Below, in pieces: positions 27,898-36,569 of a stretch of DNA of 64,000 nucleotides. Position numbers and translations under genes: made by a program. Source of the DNA: Microbulbifer thermotolerans. GTDB lineage: Bacteria; Pseudomonadota; Gammaproteobacteria; Pseudomonadales; Cellvibrionaceae. Positions within the stretch are counted from its first letter, which is position 1. Each line of letters begins with the position of its first letter. The stretch spans positions 114,269 to 178,268 of the forward strand of contig NZ_FOKT01000009.1 in NCBI RefSeq assembly GCF_900112305.1. Reading direction: 5' to 3'. The notes under the pieces were generated by a model. The model had not been told where the DNA came from and searched no databases. It saw only the letters and a program-made list of their open reading frames with translations.

Positions 27898-29214
27898 ATG
27901 CGCAATCTTTACACTTGGTTATTTCGTGCCGCTGTCCCTTTGATTCTGTTACGTCTGTGGTGGCGCGGGCGGCGGGAGCCGGCGTACCGGCAACGGCTGC
28001 GGGAGCGCCTGGGGCGGGTACCGGTGCGCGCCAGCCGTGCGCCCCTGATCTGGGTGCACTCGGTTTCTGTGGGGGAGACCCTGGCGGCGGTCCCGGTGAT
28101 CGAACAGTTGGCGGCGCGCCACCCCCACTGGCAGTGGCTGGTGACCACCACCACCCCCACCGGCTCGGAGCGGGTGGGCGCGGCACTCAAACCGCTGCTC
28201 GGCGGGCGGCTGCTGCACTATTACCTGCCATACGATCTGCCCGAATGTCTGCGTCCCTTTCTCGACGCTCTGCGGCCGAACCTGTTGGTGATTATCGAGA
28301 CGGAATTGTGGCCCAACCTGCTCGCGCTCTGCGCGGAGCGCGGAATGCCCACCTTGCTCGCCAATGCACGCCTGAGCGAGAAATCCGCCCGTGGCTATGG
28401 GCGTTTCCCGCGCTTGACCCGAGCTATGCTCAACAACTTGACCCGGGTGGTGGCTCAGTACCCGGCCGATGCCGGGCGCTTTGTCGAGTTGGGACTGCCT
28501 CAAGAGCGCGTGGTGGTCAGTGGCAATATCAAATTCGATCTGGATATCGACTTGGGCATGGTCAGCGAGGCCCAGGCGCTGGCGCACCAGTGGCGCGGTC
28601 GCGACCACCGGCGGGTGTGGCTGGCAGCCAGCACCCATGCGGGCGAGGAAGAAGTGGTGCTCGATGCCTTCGCCCGGCTGCGGTGCGGGCACAAGTCGTT
28701 TGAAGACCTGCTATTGGTGCTGGTTCCACGCCATCCGCAGCGTTTTGATGATGTTGCGCGTCTGTGCCGCGATCGAGGTTTTCGGCTGCTGCGCCGCAGT
28801 GACGGCGGCCCTCCCGGGCCGGAGCATCAGGTTTTGCTCGGCGACACTATGGGTGAACTGCTCAAGTTCTACGGTGCCTGCGAGCTGGCCTTCGTCGGCG
28901 GCAGTCTGGTACCGGTGGGCGGGCACAATATGATCGAGCCCGCCGCCTGGGGTGTGCCGGTGATTTGCGGCCCGCATCTGCATAACTTCGCCGCAGTGGC
29001 CGAACTCTTGTCCCGGGTTGGCGCCTTGGCGGTGGTGGAAGATGCAGAGAATCTGGCGCAGCAGGTGCGGAAGTGGCTCGAGGATGACAGGGCCAGACGC
29101 AGTGCGGGCGCCCGGGGCAGAGATGTGGCACAGGAGAACAGCGGCGCACTGCTGCGGCTGCTGGAAGAAATCGAGAAACTGCAAGAGAGCGCTTTCCGGG
29201 GAGTCGCTGATTGA
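27898..29214 (+). CDS. waaA: 3-deoxy-D-manno-octulosonic acid transferase
   Basis: A 438-residue GT30 enzyme at the cytoplasmic face of the inner membrane that transfers Kdo from CMP-Kdo to lipid IVA. It has an N-terminal membrane anchor (LYTWLFRAAVPLILLRLWWR). The family motif IWVHSVSVGETLA contains the catalytic Glu (WVHSVSVGE). TTTTPTGSERV, IETELWPNLL and the C-terminal FVGGSLVPVGGHNMIEPAAW are present. The length is normal. Confidence 0.96.
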   Translation: MRNLYTWLFRAAVPLILLRLWWRGRREPAYRQRLRERLGRVPVRASRAPLIWVHSVSVGETLAAVPVIEQLAARHPHWQWLVTTTTPTGSERVGAALKPLLGGRLLHYYLPYDLPECLRPFLDALRPNLLVIIETELWPNLLALCAERGMPTLLANARLSEKSARGYGRFPRLTRAMLNNLTRVVAQYPADAGRFVELGLPQERVVVSGNIKFDLDIDLGMVSEAQALAHQWRGRDHRRVWLAASTHAGEEEVVLDAFARLRCGHKSFEDLLLVLVPRHPQRFDDVARLCRDRGFRLLRRSDGGPPGPEHQVLLGDTMGELLKFYGACELAFVGGSLVPVGGHNMIEPAAWGVPVICGPHLHNFAAVAELLSRVGALAVVEDAENLAQQVRKWLEDDRARRSAGARGRDVAQENSGALLRLLEEIEKLQESAFRGVAD

Positions 29215-29388
29215 CGCGTTTGAGCGCTGTCAGTGATTCCGGCGTTCAGGCAGCGGGACAGCTGCTTCACATCAGTGCAGGCGACTGCCAAACACGCCCT
29301 GTATCCAGGGTCTTCGGAATCTTCCCCTCAGCGTTGGGGCCTTATCCAGCGTTGGTCTTCCCACATGCGCATGAGCAAATCAATTAGA

Positions 29389-29413
29389 AGCGGGCGGACA
29401 ATGTCCGCCCGCT
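29389..29413 (-). terminator. Terminator downstream of tolC
   Basis: The stem AGCGGGCGGA (29389–29398) pairs with TCCGCCCGCT (29404–29413) around a five-base loop, just after the TolC-family stop on the minus strand. It has no clear U-run. Confidence 0.6.
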
Positions 29414-29419
29414 AGCGAT

Positions 29420-30922
29420 TTATTTAACTGCCGGCACGGCGCTGGTTTCCGCAACGCGGTTGACAGGTTGGGCCGGGTTGAGCCTGGCTTCCAATTGCTG
29501 CAGGTCGTCCGGTGCCAGAAGGCCCGCCACCCGCTTCAAACTCAGGGTGTTGATAATGTAATCGTAGAGGGCATTGGCGTAATCGGTCTGTGCCTGGAAC
29601 AAAGTGCGTTGTGCCAGCAAGACGTCGACGATATTGCGCGTGCCCACCTCGTAACCGGCCTGGGTCGCATCCAGGGCGCTTTTAGCGGAGACAACCGCCT
29701 GTTCGCGGGCCTTCACCCGGGAGACATCCGTTACTACCGCGCGGTGCAGCGTGCGCGTGTTCTGCACCGTGTTGCGCTGGGTCAGGTTGCGCAGGTCTTC
29801 CGCCTGGAAGGCCAGATTGCGCGCCTCGCGGCGGCTGGCACTGAGGCCGCCGCCGGTGTAAATGGGGACGCTCAGTGTGAGCGCTGCGTACTTGGTTTCA
29901 GTGGTGGTATCGATGGGTAGCCTGATGTCGTCTGCGTCCGGGACAGACGTGTCTGCATGGCCGTCCTGATAGTACTTCTGATAGGTCAGGGAGCCGGTCA
30001 GGGTCGGCAGGTGTTCGCTGGCGGCGGCGCGGGCGCCGTAGCGCGCGGCGTCCGCGGCCAGGCGCGCGGCTTTGAGGTCAAAGTTATTGGCCAGGGCGAA
30101 ATCCACCCAGGCGGCGCGCTCGATCGGCTCCGGCGGCGCCACCTGGAAATCCCCCCGCAGAGGGGCGACTGTGTCGTGGTGCGAACCGGTAAGTACCGAA
30201 AGTGCGTCGAAATTGCTCAGTAGGTCGTCTTGGGCGGTGAGGCGGCGGGCCACGGAACTGTCGTAGGCGGCCTGAGAGTCGTATACATCGGTGATCGCCG
30301 TCAGACCCACTTCAAAGCGTTGCTGGGTTTGCTCCAGCTGCTTGGCCAGGGCCTCTTCCTCGGCAAGGGCCGCTTCCAGTACATCGTGGGCGCGCAGTAC
30401 ATTGAAGTAGGCGGTGGCGACGCGCAGCATCATTTCCTGCTGGTTGGCACTGAACTCCGCCGCGGCCTGTTCGCTGGCCATGGCGCCCTGCTTATAGCCG
30501 AACCAGGCCGGCAGATCGAAGATGGCCTGGCTCAGGGTCGCGGAGTAGGTGCGCTCGTCCGTGTCCGAGTCAGTGGTGTTGGGTACCGGCAGAACGCCCT
30601 GATCGAGGAAGGTATAGTTAAACTGGGTTGAATTGTTGCGGGTCCGGCTGGCTTCGGCCGAGGCGCTGATCTGTGGCAGCAGCGCCGAGCGCCCCAGGTT
30701 TTTGGCCTCGAGGCCCGCGTGGTAGGCGGCGCGGTCGGCGGCCAGTTGCGGGTCGTTTTCCAGAGCCTGCAGGTATACCTCCCACAGCGTGTCCGCCTGT
30801 GCCTGCATGGCGCCGAAGCCGAGCAGTGCGGCGGCGAGCGGTGCTTTCAGGGCGGCGAAAATCTGGTTTTTGAGCGGGCGCAAATGGCTGCCCCGCGTTT
30901 TGTTGCGTTCACTTCTTTTCAT
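29420..30922 (-). CDS. tolC: TolC family outer-membrane efflux/secretion channel
   Basis: A 500-residue exported protein. The signal peptide ends near MQAQADTLWEVYLQAL. Two repeated outer-membrane-efflux-protein halves show the typical motifs (NDPQLAADRAAYHAG; ALLPQISASAE; YEVGTRNIVDVLLAQRTLFQAQTDYANALYDYI). It would form the trimeric channel-tunnel shared by type I secretion and RND/ABC efflux systems. The start has AGGAAG 9 bases upstream. The GTRNIVDVLLAQ motif favours TolC proper over OprM-like proteins. Confidence 0.93.
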   Translation of the reverse strand: MKRSERNKTRGSHLRPLKNQIFAALKAPLAAALLGFGAMQAQADTLWEVYLQALENDPQLAADRAAYHAGLEAKNLGRSALLPQISASAEASRTRNNSTQFNYTFLDQGVLPVPNTTDSDTDERTYSATLSQAIFDLPAWFGYKQGAMASEQAAAEFSANQQEMMLRVATAYFNVLRAHDVLEAALAEEEALAKQLEQTQQRFEVGLTAITDVYDSQAAYDSSVARRLTAQDDLLSNFDALSVLTGSHHDTVAPLRGDFQVAPPEPIERAAWVDFALANNFDLKAARLAADAARYGARAAASEHLPTLTGSLTYQKYYQDGHADTSVPDADDIRLPIDTTTETKYAALTLSVPIYTGGGLSASRREARNLAFQAEDLRNLTQRNTVQNTRTLHRAVVTDVSRVKAREQAVVSAKSALDATQAGYEVGTRNIVDVLLAQRTLFQAQTDYANALYDYIINTLSLKRVAGLLAPDDLQQLEARLNPAQPVNRVAETSAVPAVK

Positions 30923-31238
30923 CGGTATCGACTTCCTGTGACGGGTGCGGTCTTACAAGCGGGCAATGCTGCCAGTCTCCCCAAATCTGTCGCGTGAGTG
31001 TACCCGTGGGCCGCGGGGGCGTCGAGGCGACGCCCGGGGCTTTTTGGTATATCTTCGTTAAACCGAAGCGGCTGTGCGGCAACCGGTAAACACTGGTGGC
31101 GCTGGGGAATAGCCGCGGTTCCCTGATTGGGGCGTCGCGCGACAATTCAATAGACGCGACAAAGCCGGTTTTGGATGCGGCAAATATTATGCAGAAAAAG
31201 GCAAGGATTTCCGGCAGATGCAAAGAGGGGCAGATGTG
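30923..31238. other. Divergent intergenic region between tolC and the PqiA-like genes
   Basis: 316 bases that must carry promoters for both directions. I see only weak -10-like sequences (TATTAT near 31185) without a matching -35, and no convincing operator. Confidence 0.4.
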
Positions 31239-31883
31239 ATGCAGCGCCGCTGGCAGCGCGCCTGCCACGAGTGCGATCTGCTGATAACCGATGCCCTGGC
31301 ACCGCCTGGGCAAAAGCTGGTGTGTCCGCGGTGCAATGCCGTGTTGCACCGCAACCCAAAAAACAGCATCCGCTACACTGCGGCGCTCAGCCTCACCGGA
31401 CTGCTGCTTTTTATTCCCGCCGCGACTTTGCCGCTCATGCACTTTTCCATCTTTGCCTTCAGTGGGGAAAGCACGCTGCTAAATGGTGTCGCCGCGCTGT
31501 TTAATGCCGGTTATGTATGGCTATCCGCTTTGGTACTTTTCTGCAGCGTGTTGGCCCCGCTGGTCAAATTTCTGTTGCTGGCTTTTATTTGCTGGGGCAG
31601 TGCCTGGGCTTTTCTCGACGGTCCGGTAGCCGTCGCGGTGCGCTGGTACCGGCACCTGAAGGAGTGGGGCATGTTGGACGTGTACATGCTCGGGGTATTG
31701 GTGGCGCTGATCAAGATGCGTGATCTGGGCAAAATGGAAGTGGATGTCGGCCTCTATTGTTTTGTTGCCATGATGCTGGTGGCCAATCTGACCACGTTAA
31801 GCTTCGACCCCCATGTGGTCTGGGCACGCATGGAGCGTCGCCGGCGGCGCGCGAGGGCGGCCGTTGCGGGGGGCACGCAGTGA
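31239..31883 (+). CDS. pqiA: Paraquat-inducible protein A (PqiA/LetA-like), first half
   Basis: A 214-residue inner-membrane protein with a single PqiA domain. Two N-terminal CxxC pairs (CHEC and CPRC) form a rubredoxin-like zinc ribbon, followed by four hydrophobic segments. The family motif around WGMLDVYMLGVLVALIKM is present. I chose ATG 31239, 8 bases after AGAGGGGC. E. coli PqiA and YebS/LetA carry two such domains in one chain; here the second is a separate gene overlapping by 4 bases. It is the likely membrane partner of the MCE protein downstream. Confidence 0.9.
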   Translation: MQRRWQRACHECDLLITDALAPPGQKLVCPRCNAVLHRNPKNSIRYTAALSLTGLLLFIPAATLPLMHFSIFAFSGESTLLNGVAALFNAGYVWLSALVLFCSVLAPLVKFLLLAFICWGSAWAFLDGPVAVAVRWYRHLKEWGMLDVYMLGVLVALIKMRDLGKMEVDVGLYCFVAMMLVANLTTLSFDPHVVWARMERRRRRARAAVAGGTQ

Positions 31884-32536
31884 GGCTTCCGCAGAAGGCC
31901 CTGTCGCACGGGCTCACCAGCTGCCTTTCCTGCCACCAGCTGGTGCGGTTGCCCGCGTCTGGCTCCTGTACCTGCCCCCGCTGTGGAGGTCGGGTGCACG
32001 GGCGTATCGAAGGCAGTCTAATGCTGACCTGGGCGCTCGCCATCACCGGTGCACTGCTTTTGCTGCCGGCCAATATTTTGCCGGTGATGACGGTGATTTA
32101 TCTAGGCTCCGGCGAGCCGAGCACGATTATCAGCGGTGTGATGCAGCTTTATAACGCCGGTCTCTGGGGGATTGCGTTGGTGGTGTTTGTGGCCAGTATC
32201 GCGGTGCCGGCGATGAAGCTGATGGGACTGTTCCTGTTGCTGATCCAAGTTCAATTGCGTCTGCCGCTGCTGCCGCTACAGTCAATGAGACTCTACCGTG
32301 TGGTGTCCGGAATCGGCCGCTGGTCTCTGCTGGATCTGTTTATGATTTCCATACTGGTGGCGCTGGTGGATATGGGGGTCATAGCGCAAGTGGTTGCAGG
32401 CCCGGGCAGTACCGCCTTTGCCACCGTGGTGGTAGTCACCATGTTGGCGGCGCGCAGCTTTGATCCGCGCCTGATCTGGGACGTTTACGACCAGCGCTGT
32501 TTCGACAACGAGAACCCGGGGGCGGGGAATGAGTGA
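31880..32536 (+). CDS. pqiA: Paraquat-inducible protein A (PqiA/LetA-like), second half
   Basis: A 218-residue PqiA-domain protein starting at GTG 31880, which overlaps the preceding TGA (GTGA). Upstream in-frame codons lie inside the first pqiA gene and are rejected. It has zinc-ribbon cysteines CLSC and CPRC, four hydrophobic segments, and the motif RWSLLDLFMISILVALVDM, parallel to the first protein. Its own stop overlaps the next start by 8 bases. The pair would make a heteromeric equivalent of the two-domain LetA/PqiA. Confidence 0.9.
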   Translation: MRLPQKALSHGLTSCLSCHQLVRLPASGSCTCPRCGGRVHGRIEGSLMLTWALAITGALLLLPANILPVMTVIYLGSGEPSTIISGVMQLYNAGLWGIALVVFVASIAVPAMKLMGLFLLLIQVQLRLPLLPLQSMRLYRVVSGIGRWSLLDLFMISILVALVDMGVIAQVVAGPGSTAFATVVVVTMLAARSFDPRLIWDVYDQRCFDNENPGAGNE

Positions 32537-34910
32537 CGATGATTCGCCAAAAAAACTGCCGCCGGGCAGCGGGGATTACAGCGACGGCCCACAGCAGGGG
32601 CTGGTTAGGCGCAGTCGCGGTCTGCCGTTGGTGTGGTTGTTGCCGCTGACCGCGGCGCTGATCGCGCTGTGGTTGCTGTACAAAAATTTCACCCAGGGAG
32701 ATATCCACGCGACCATTCTCTTCCGTTCCGGCGACGGCTTGGTGAAAGGCAAGACACCGGTGAAATACTCCGGTGTGGATATCGGGGTGGTGACGGATTT
32801 CAAGCTAGTACCGGACGCACCGGAGCTGGGCGGTGAAGACGGTGTACTGGCGGAGGTGGATTTCAGCCGCAGCGCCGAGCACCTGCTGGTGGAGGGCTCC
32901 GATTTCTGGCTGGTCAGACCCGAGTTCACCATTACCGGGGTCCGCGGTCTGGAGACGTTGCTGTCCGGCAACTATATCGCCGTGGAGCCGGGCAGCGGCG
33001 CGCGCAAGCGCAAATTTGTGGCTCTGGATCGACCGCCGGCCTTTGTGCGCGGAGACGGCCTGCGGGTGGTGCTCAAGGCGCCGCGGCTGGGTTCTTTGAA
33101 CCGCAGCTCTCCGGTCTACTACCGACAGCTGAATGTGGGGCAGGTGGAGGACTTCCGCTTGAGCGAAGACGGCAACGGTGTAGAGATCAACCTCTTTATC
33201 CGCCGCGAATTCGCCCACCTGGTGCACCGGGGCAGCCGCTTCTGGAACAGCTCTGGTCTCAGTATTGAAGGTGGCATCAGTGGAATCACCATCAATCTGG
33301 AATCCCTGGCCGCTCTGGTAGCCGGCGGGGTCAGCTTCCACACCCCGGAGGAGCAGCGCCACTCCCCCCTTGCGGTCAACGGCAGCCAGTTTGAACTCTA
33401 CGACAGCTTTGCCGCTGCCGATGCCGGCATTCCGGTGACCTTGAATTTCGATCGTGGCGTCAGTGTCAGCCCCGGCACTCAGGTGGTTTACCAGGGTATA
33501 AAGGTGGGGGAGGTGAGCGAGGTCAAAGCCAACCGCCAGCTCAATGGCATGGAGGTCAAGGTGTTAATGGACCCCATTACCGATGACCTGCTGACCGAAA
33601 ACACCCGTTTCTGGACCGCGCCGCCGACGCTGGACATCGCCGGAGGGCTGGACAACCTGCTCAAGGGGACCCGTATTGAAGTGGATCTGCGCCACGGCAG
33701 CTATTCCCGCCGGGCCTTCGACGCCCGCGCCGGGGCGCCACCGCGGGACCCGCGAGTGCCGGGGCTGCACCTGCGCCTGACCGCGCGCAACCCCGGCTCC
33801 CTGCAGCGCGGCGCCTCAGTCTATTACCGCCGCATCGAAGTGGGGCGTGTTCAGGGAATGGAGTTGCGCGAGGATGGCAGCGGTGTGGAAGTGTACGCGG
33901 TGATCGAGCCGCGCTACGCGCACCTGGTAAATCGGGAGACCCGCTTTTGGAATATCAGTGGTCTGCGCGCCAGTGCCAGTTTGAGCGGCATTGAAGTGGA
34001 AGCGGATTCACTCTTGTCGTTACTGCGCGGCGGTATTGCATTCGGCAGTCCGCCATGGGCACATAAGACGGCTGCGCCAGCTCAGAGTGGCGACAGCTTT
34101 CCCCTCTACAGCAGCCGCGAAGCGGCGCTTGAGGAAGGGGTCACTATTCACATCATCCTGCCCGATGCCGAGGGCCTGCGGGAGGGGGCGCCGGTGCGCT
34201 ACAAGGGGATACAGGTGGGCGAAATCACACGCCTGCGCCTGGAACAGGATCTGGGCGCTGTGCGGGCACGGGCCAAACTCTATCGGCGCGGAGAGGATTT
34301 CGCCCGCGAGGGTACCCGAATTTGGGTGGTGTCACCGCAAATCGGTATCGGTAAGCTGGCCAACCTCGATACCTTGGTTACCGGCCGCTACCTGGCGCTG
34401 GAGCCCGGTGACGGTGGCGAGCAGACCGAGTTTGTCGCCAGCCTGCAGCCGCCGCGGGACCCGCTGGCGGAGGCCATGAGCCGCCCGGGCCTGACCCTGA
34501 TTCTCGACGCCGCTCGGCGGGGGTCTCTGGTGGCCGGCAGCCCCGTCTATTATCGCCAGGTGCAGGTGGGTGAAGTGACCGGCTTTGACCTGGGGGAACT
34601 GGCGGATCGGGTCTACATCTATGTACATATTGCGCCCCGCTACCGTACTCTGGTGCGCGAAAACACGGTATTCTGGAACGCCAGTGGCGTGGAAGTGAAC
34701 TTCGGCTTGAAAACCGGACTCACCGTCCATACTGAATCCACACAGGCGCTGCTCACAGGCGGCGTCGCCTTTGCCACGCCGGAGGCGCCGAAAATGGGGC
34801 GTGAGGTGGAATCCGGCAGCCACTTTCCCTTGTATTCGGAGCCGAAACCCGAGTGGTTCCGCTGGAGCCCCAAGATAGAACTGTATCTTGCCGACGAGCC
34901 GGCCAAGTAG
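32529..34910 (+). CDS. pqiB: PqiB/LetB-like MCE protein with six MCE domains
   Basis: A 793-residue protein with one N-terminal membrane anchor (LVWLLPLTAALIALWLLY, about residues 35–55) followed by six MCE/MlaD repeats spaced about 120 residues apart. They start near residues 74, 192, 313, 427, 552 and 670, recognisable by patterns such as PVKYSGVDIGVV, PVYYRQLNVGQV and PVRYKGIQVGEI. MCE proteins form hexameric rings that stack into a hydrophobic tunnel carrying lipids across the periplasm. PqiB has three MCE domains and LetB seven; six is intermediate. It overlaps the second pqiA gene by 8 bases. Confidence 0.93.
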   Translation: MSDDDSPKKLPPGSGDYSDGPQQGLVRRSRGLPLVWLLPLTAALIALWLLYKNFTQGDIHATILFRSGDGLVKGKTPVKYSGVDIGVVTDFKLVPDAPELGGEDGVLAEVDFSRSAEHLLVEGSDFWLVRPEFTITGVRGLETLLSGNYIAVEPGSGARKRKFVALDRPPAFVRGDGLRVVLKAPRLGSLNRSSPVYYRQLNVGQVEDFRLSEDGNGVEINLFIRREFAHLVHRGSRFWNSSGLSIEGGISGITINLESLAALVAGGVSFHTPEEQRHSPLAVNGSQFELYDSFAAADAGIPVTLNFDRGVSVSPGTQVVYQGIKVGEVSEVKANRQLNGMEVKVLMDPITDDLLTENTRFWTAPPTLDIAGGLDNLLKGTRIEVDLRHGSYSRRAFDARAGAPPRDPRVPGLHLRLTARNPGSLQRGASVYYRRIEVGRVQGMELREDGSGVEVYAVIEPRYAHLVNRETRFWNISGLRASASLSGIEVEADSLLSLLRGGIAFGSPPWAHKTAAPAQSGDSFPLYSSREAALEEGVTIHIILPDAEGLREGAPVRYKGIQVGEITRLRLEQDLGAVRARAKLYRRGEDFAREGTRIWVVSPQIGIGKLANLDTLVTGRYLALEPGDGGEQTEFVASLQPPRDPLAEAMSRPGLTLILDAARRGSLVAGSPVYYRQVQVGEVTGFDLGELADRVYIYVHIAPRYRTLVRENTVFWNASGVEVNFGLKTGLTVHTESTQALLTGGVAFATPEAPKMGREVESGSHFPLYSEPKPEWFRWSPKIELYLADEPAK

Positions 34911-34928
34911 AAAACGAAAGGAGTTGTT

Positions 34929-35474
34929 ATGAGAACTGTAATTGTTGGTCTGCTCGGGCTGTTGCTCGCAGCGTGCCAGGACGTTCAAGTGCAGAGAATC
35001 GAGCCCGCGGCGGCACCGGTGGCTTTTTCCACTTATGCCTGGAGTCAGGCGGCGCTTTCCGATGTCCCAGAGGCATCGGCACAACTGGTGGAGCTGGATC
35101 AGGAAATGCGCGCGGCGGTGACCGCGGAACTGCAGATGCGCGGCTATCGACAAGTGGAAGATACCGGAAGCGCGGATATGCTGGTGGACTACCAGGTGGC
35201 GGTGGTGGAAGAGACGTTTTCCGGCGACCCCACCGATCCCAGCTGGGATGCCCAGTTTGACAGTAACGCCCCCGCTGGCGTGGTGGAACTGCCGGCTCGC
35301 ACTGGCGCGCCGCGGGTCACCCTGACGCTCGGTATCGGCCGTGCCGACAGCGTGCCGATATGGGGAGGCAGTGCGACAAAATTGCTGACGCGCCCGGAGA
35401 GCGCCGAAGAGCGCCAGCGCGTGATTGGTAACACGGTACGCGAGCTGCTAAAAGATCTGCCGGCGGCCTATTGA
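34929..35474 (+). CDS. DUF4136 lipoprotein
   Basis: A 181-residue lipoprotein. The signal peptide has lipobox LAAC at about residues 13–16, then a DUF4136 domain: an early FSTYAW motif, AVTAELQMRGYRQVED, a D-x-L-V-D-Y strand, and a C-terminal VRELLKDLP helix. It lies 18 bases after the MCE gene with AAAGGAG upstream, so it is probably the last gene of the lipid-transport operon. PqiC, a lipoprotein of another family, holds the corresponding position in pqiABC. Confidence 0.82.
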   Translation: MRTVIVGLLGLLLAACQDVQVQRIEPAAAPVAFSTYAWSQAALSDVPEASAQLVELDQEMRAAVTAELQMRGYRQVEDTGSADMLVDYQVAVVEETFSGDPTDPSWDAQFDSNAPAGVVELPARTGAPRVTLTLGIGRADSVPIWGGSATKLLTRPESAEERQRVIGNTVRELLKDLPAAY

Positions 35475-35598
35475 GGACAGCTCACAGTAGAGCAAAGCGA
35501 CTTCCGGGCGTTCTTTGTGGGGCGGTTAGCCGCTCCGCTCCCGGAGGAAAAGCGCAAATGATGGAATAGCGATAGTGACGCCGCCACATAAAGCGATG

Positions 35599-35650
35599 TT
35601 CACGTGTGAATCAATCGGCGGTTGTCACATGTGAAAAAACAAACAATAAG
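35599..35650 (+). promoter_or_regulatory. Tandem palindromic operator and promoter upstream of the second DUF4136 gene
   Basis: Two related inverted repeats, TTCACGTGTGAA (35599–35610) and GTCACATGTGAA (35624–35635), are centred 25 bases apart and identical at 10 of 12 positions. The second overlaps a candidate -35, TTGTCA (35622–35627), with AATAAG (35645–35650) as a -10 at 17-base spacing. The arrangement suggests repression by a dimeric regulator. The regulator is not identified. Confidence 0.5.
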
Positions 35651-35708
35651 GAATAATTTTTTCGGTACGGATGCCGATTCTTCAGCAATCTTGTATTTGG
35701 AGGCAGGC

Positions 35709-36260
35709 ATGAGTGCCATTCTGCGGTCCACCTTTTTGTTGCGCTCGGGAATTCTGGCCCTGGTGGTGTTGTTGGCGAGCTGTGCGTCCGCGCCGCCAGT
35801 GGCGGTGGACTACGATCCCCAGGCAGATTTTTCCAATCTGCACAGTTACTACCTGCTCGATCCCCTTGCCACTGGCCCTGTGTCGCCGCTGGAAATTAAG
35901 CGCATGAAGCGGGCGGCGGACGACATACTGCGGCAGCGCTATATGGCGGCCGACAACGCCGAAAGTGCGGATTTTTTGGTGCGGGTGCAGCTGCACTCCG
36001 TGGATAAGGTCGCAGTTTATGACGACACCCTGGCATTTTACGGTGGTTACCGGTACTGGGGCTTCGGTTGGCGCGCGCCGCTGCATGTGCGCGAGTACCG
36101 GGAAAATACCTTGGTGATGGATGTCCTCTCCCCAGACAATTCACCGCTCTGGAGTGGCAGCCTGCGCTCCACCGCCGCCCGCTATGACGACCCAGTGCAG
36201 CGGCAACAGCAGTTGCGGGAAGAAATGGCGCAGCTGCTGGGCCGTTTCCCGCCCAACTGA
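35709..36260 (+). CDS. DUF4136 lipoprotein (second copy)
   Basis: A 183-residue lipoprotein with lipobox LASC at about residues 22–25 (LVVLLASCASAPP). It is followed by a DUF4136 domain (DYDPQADFSNLHSYYLLDP, RAADDILRQRYMAADNAESADFLVRV, VMDVLSPDNSPLWSGSL). ATG 35709 has GGAGG 8 bases upstream. It is a paralogue of the preceding lipoprotein but has a separate promoter region carrying tandem palindromes. The function is unknown. Confidence 0.85.
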   Translation: MSAILRSTFLLRSGILALVVLLASCASAPPVAVDYDPQADFSNLHSYYLLDPLATGPVSPLEIKRMKRAADDILRQRYMAADNAESADFLVRVQLHSVDKVAVYDDTLAFYGGYRYWGFGWRAPLHVREYRENTLVMDVLSPDNSPLWSGSLRSTAARYDDPVQRQQQLREEMAQLLGRFPPN

Positions 36261-36326
36261 TCCGACATCCCCTTCACAAGCGCTCCGCCGCCTCAGCAGG
36301 CACTGCCAAACGGGGCGCGGAGCCTA

Positions 36327-36539
36327 GGGAACCTCTGATTCATTCACTTCCCGGCGTAAAACTCTTTGGAGCCAGATGAGAAGCTCAGGTGATAGGCTGG
36401 CCATTTCGAAACCGTCGGATACAAGGATGTATCCGGCGGAGCTACAGGGAAGTACTCGTGCGTTTTCGAAATGGCCAGCCTATTGCCTGAGCGCCCCGGA
36501 AGCTACCATAGTATTCACGCGAATTAATCAGAGGTTCCC
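36327..36539 (-). mobile_element. MITE-like nested-palindrome element, copy 1
   Basis: A 213-base non-coding element with terminal inverted repeats GGGAACCTCTGATT and AATCAGAGGTTCCC. It is flanked by TA on both sides, or by CTAG if the ends are drawn at GGAACC/GGTTCC. Inside lie perfect 20-base complementary arms (ATAGGCTGGCCATTTCGAAA, 36395–36414 and complement 36464–36483) and a central GGATACA/TGTATCC stem. It is in inverted orientation to the copies at 61.3 and 61.8 kb. A short minus-strand frame through it encodes a peptide with ELQGSTRAFSK, which I regard as non-genic. Confidence 0.85.
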
Positions 36540-36569
36540 TAGCTGCAAAGTGCTTTTGTAAAACGCCGT

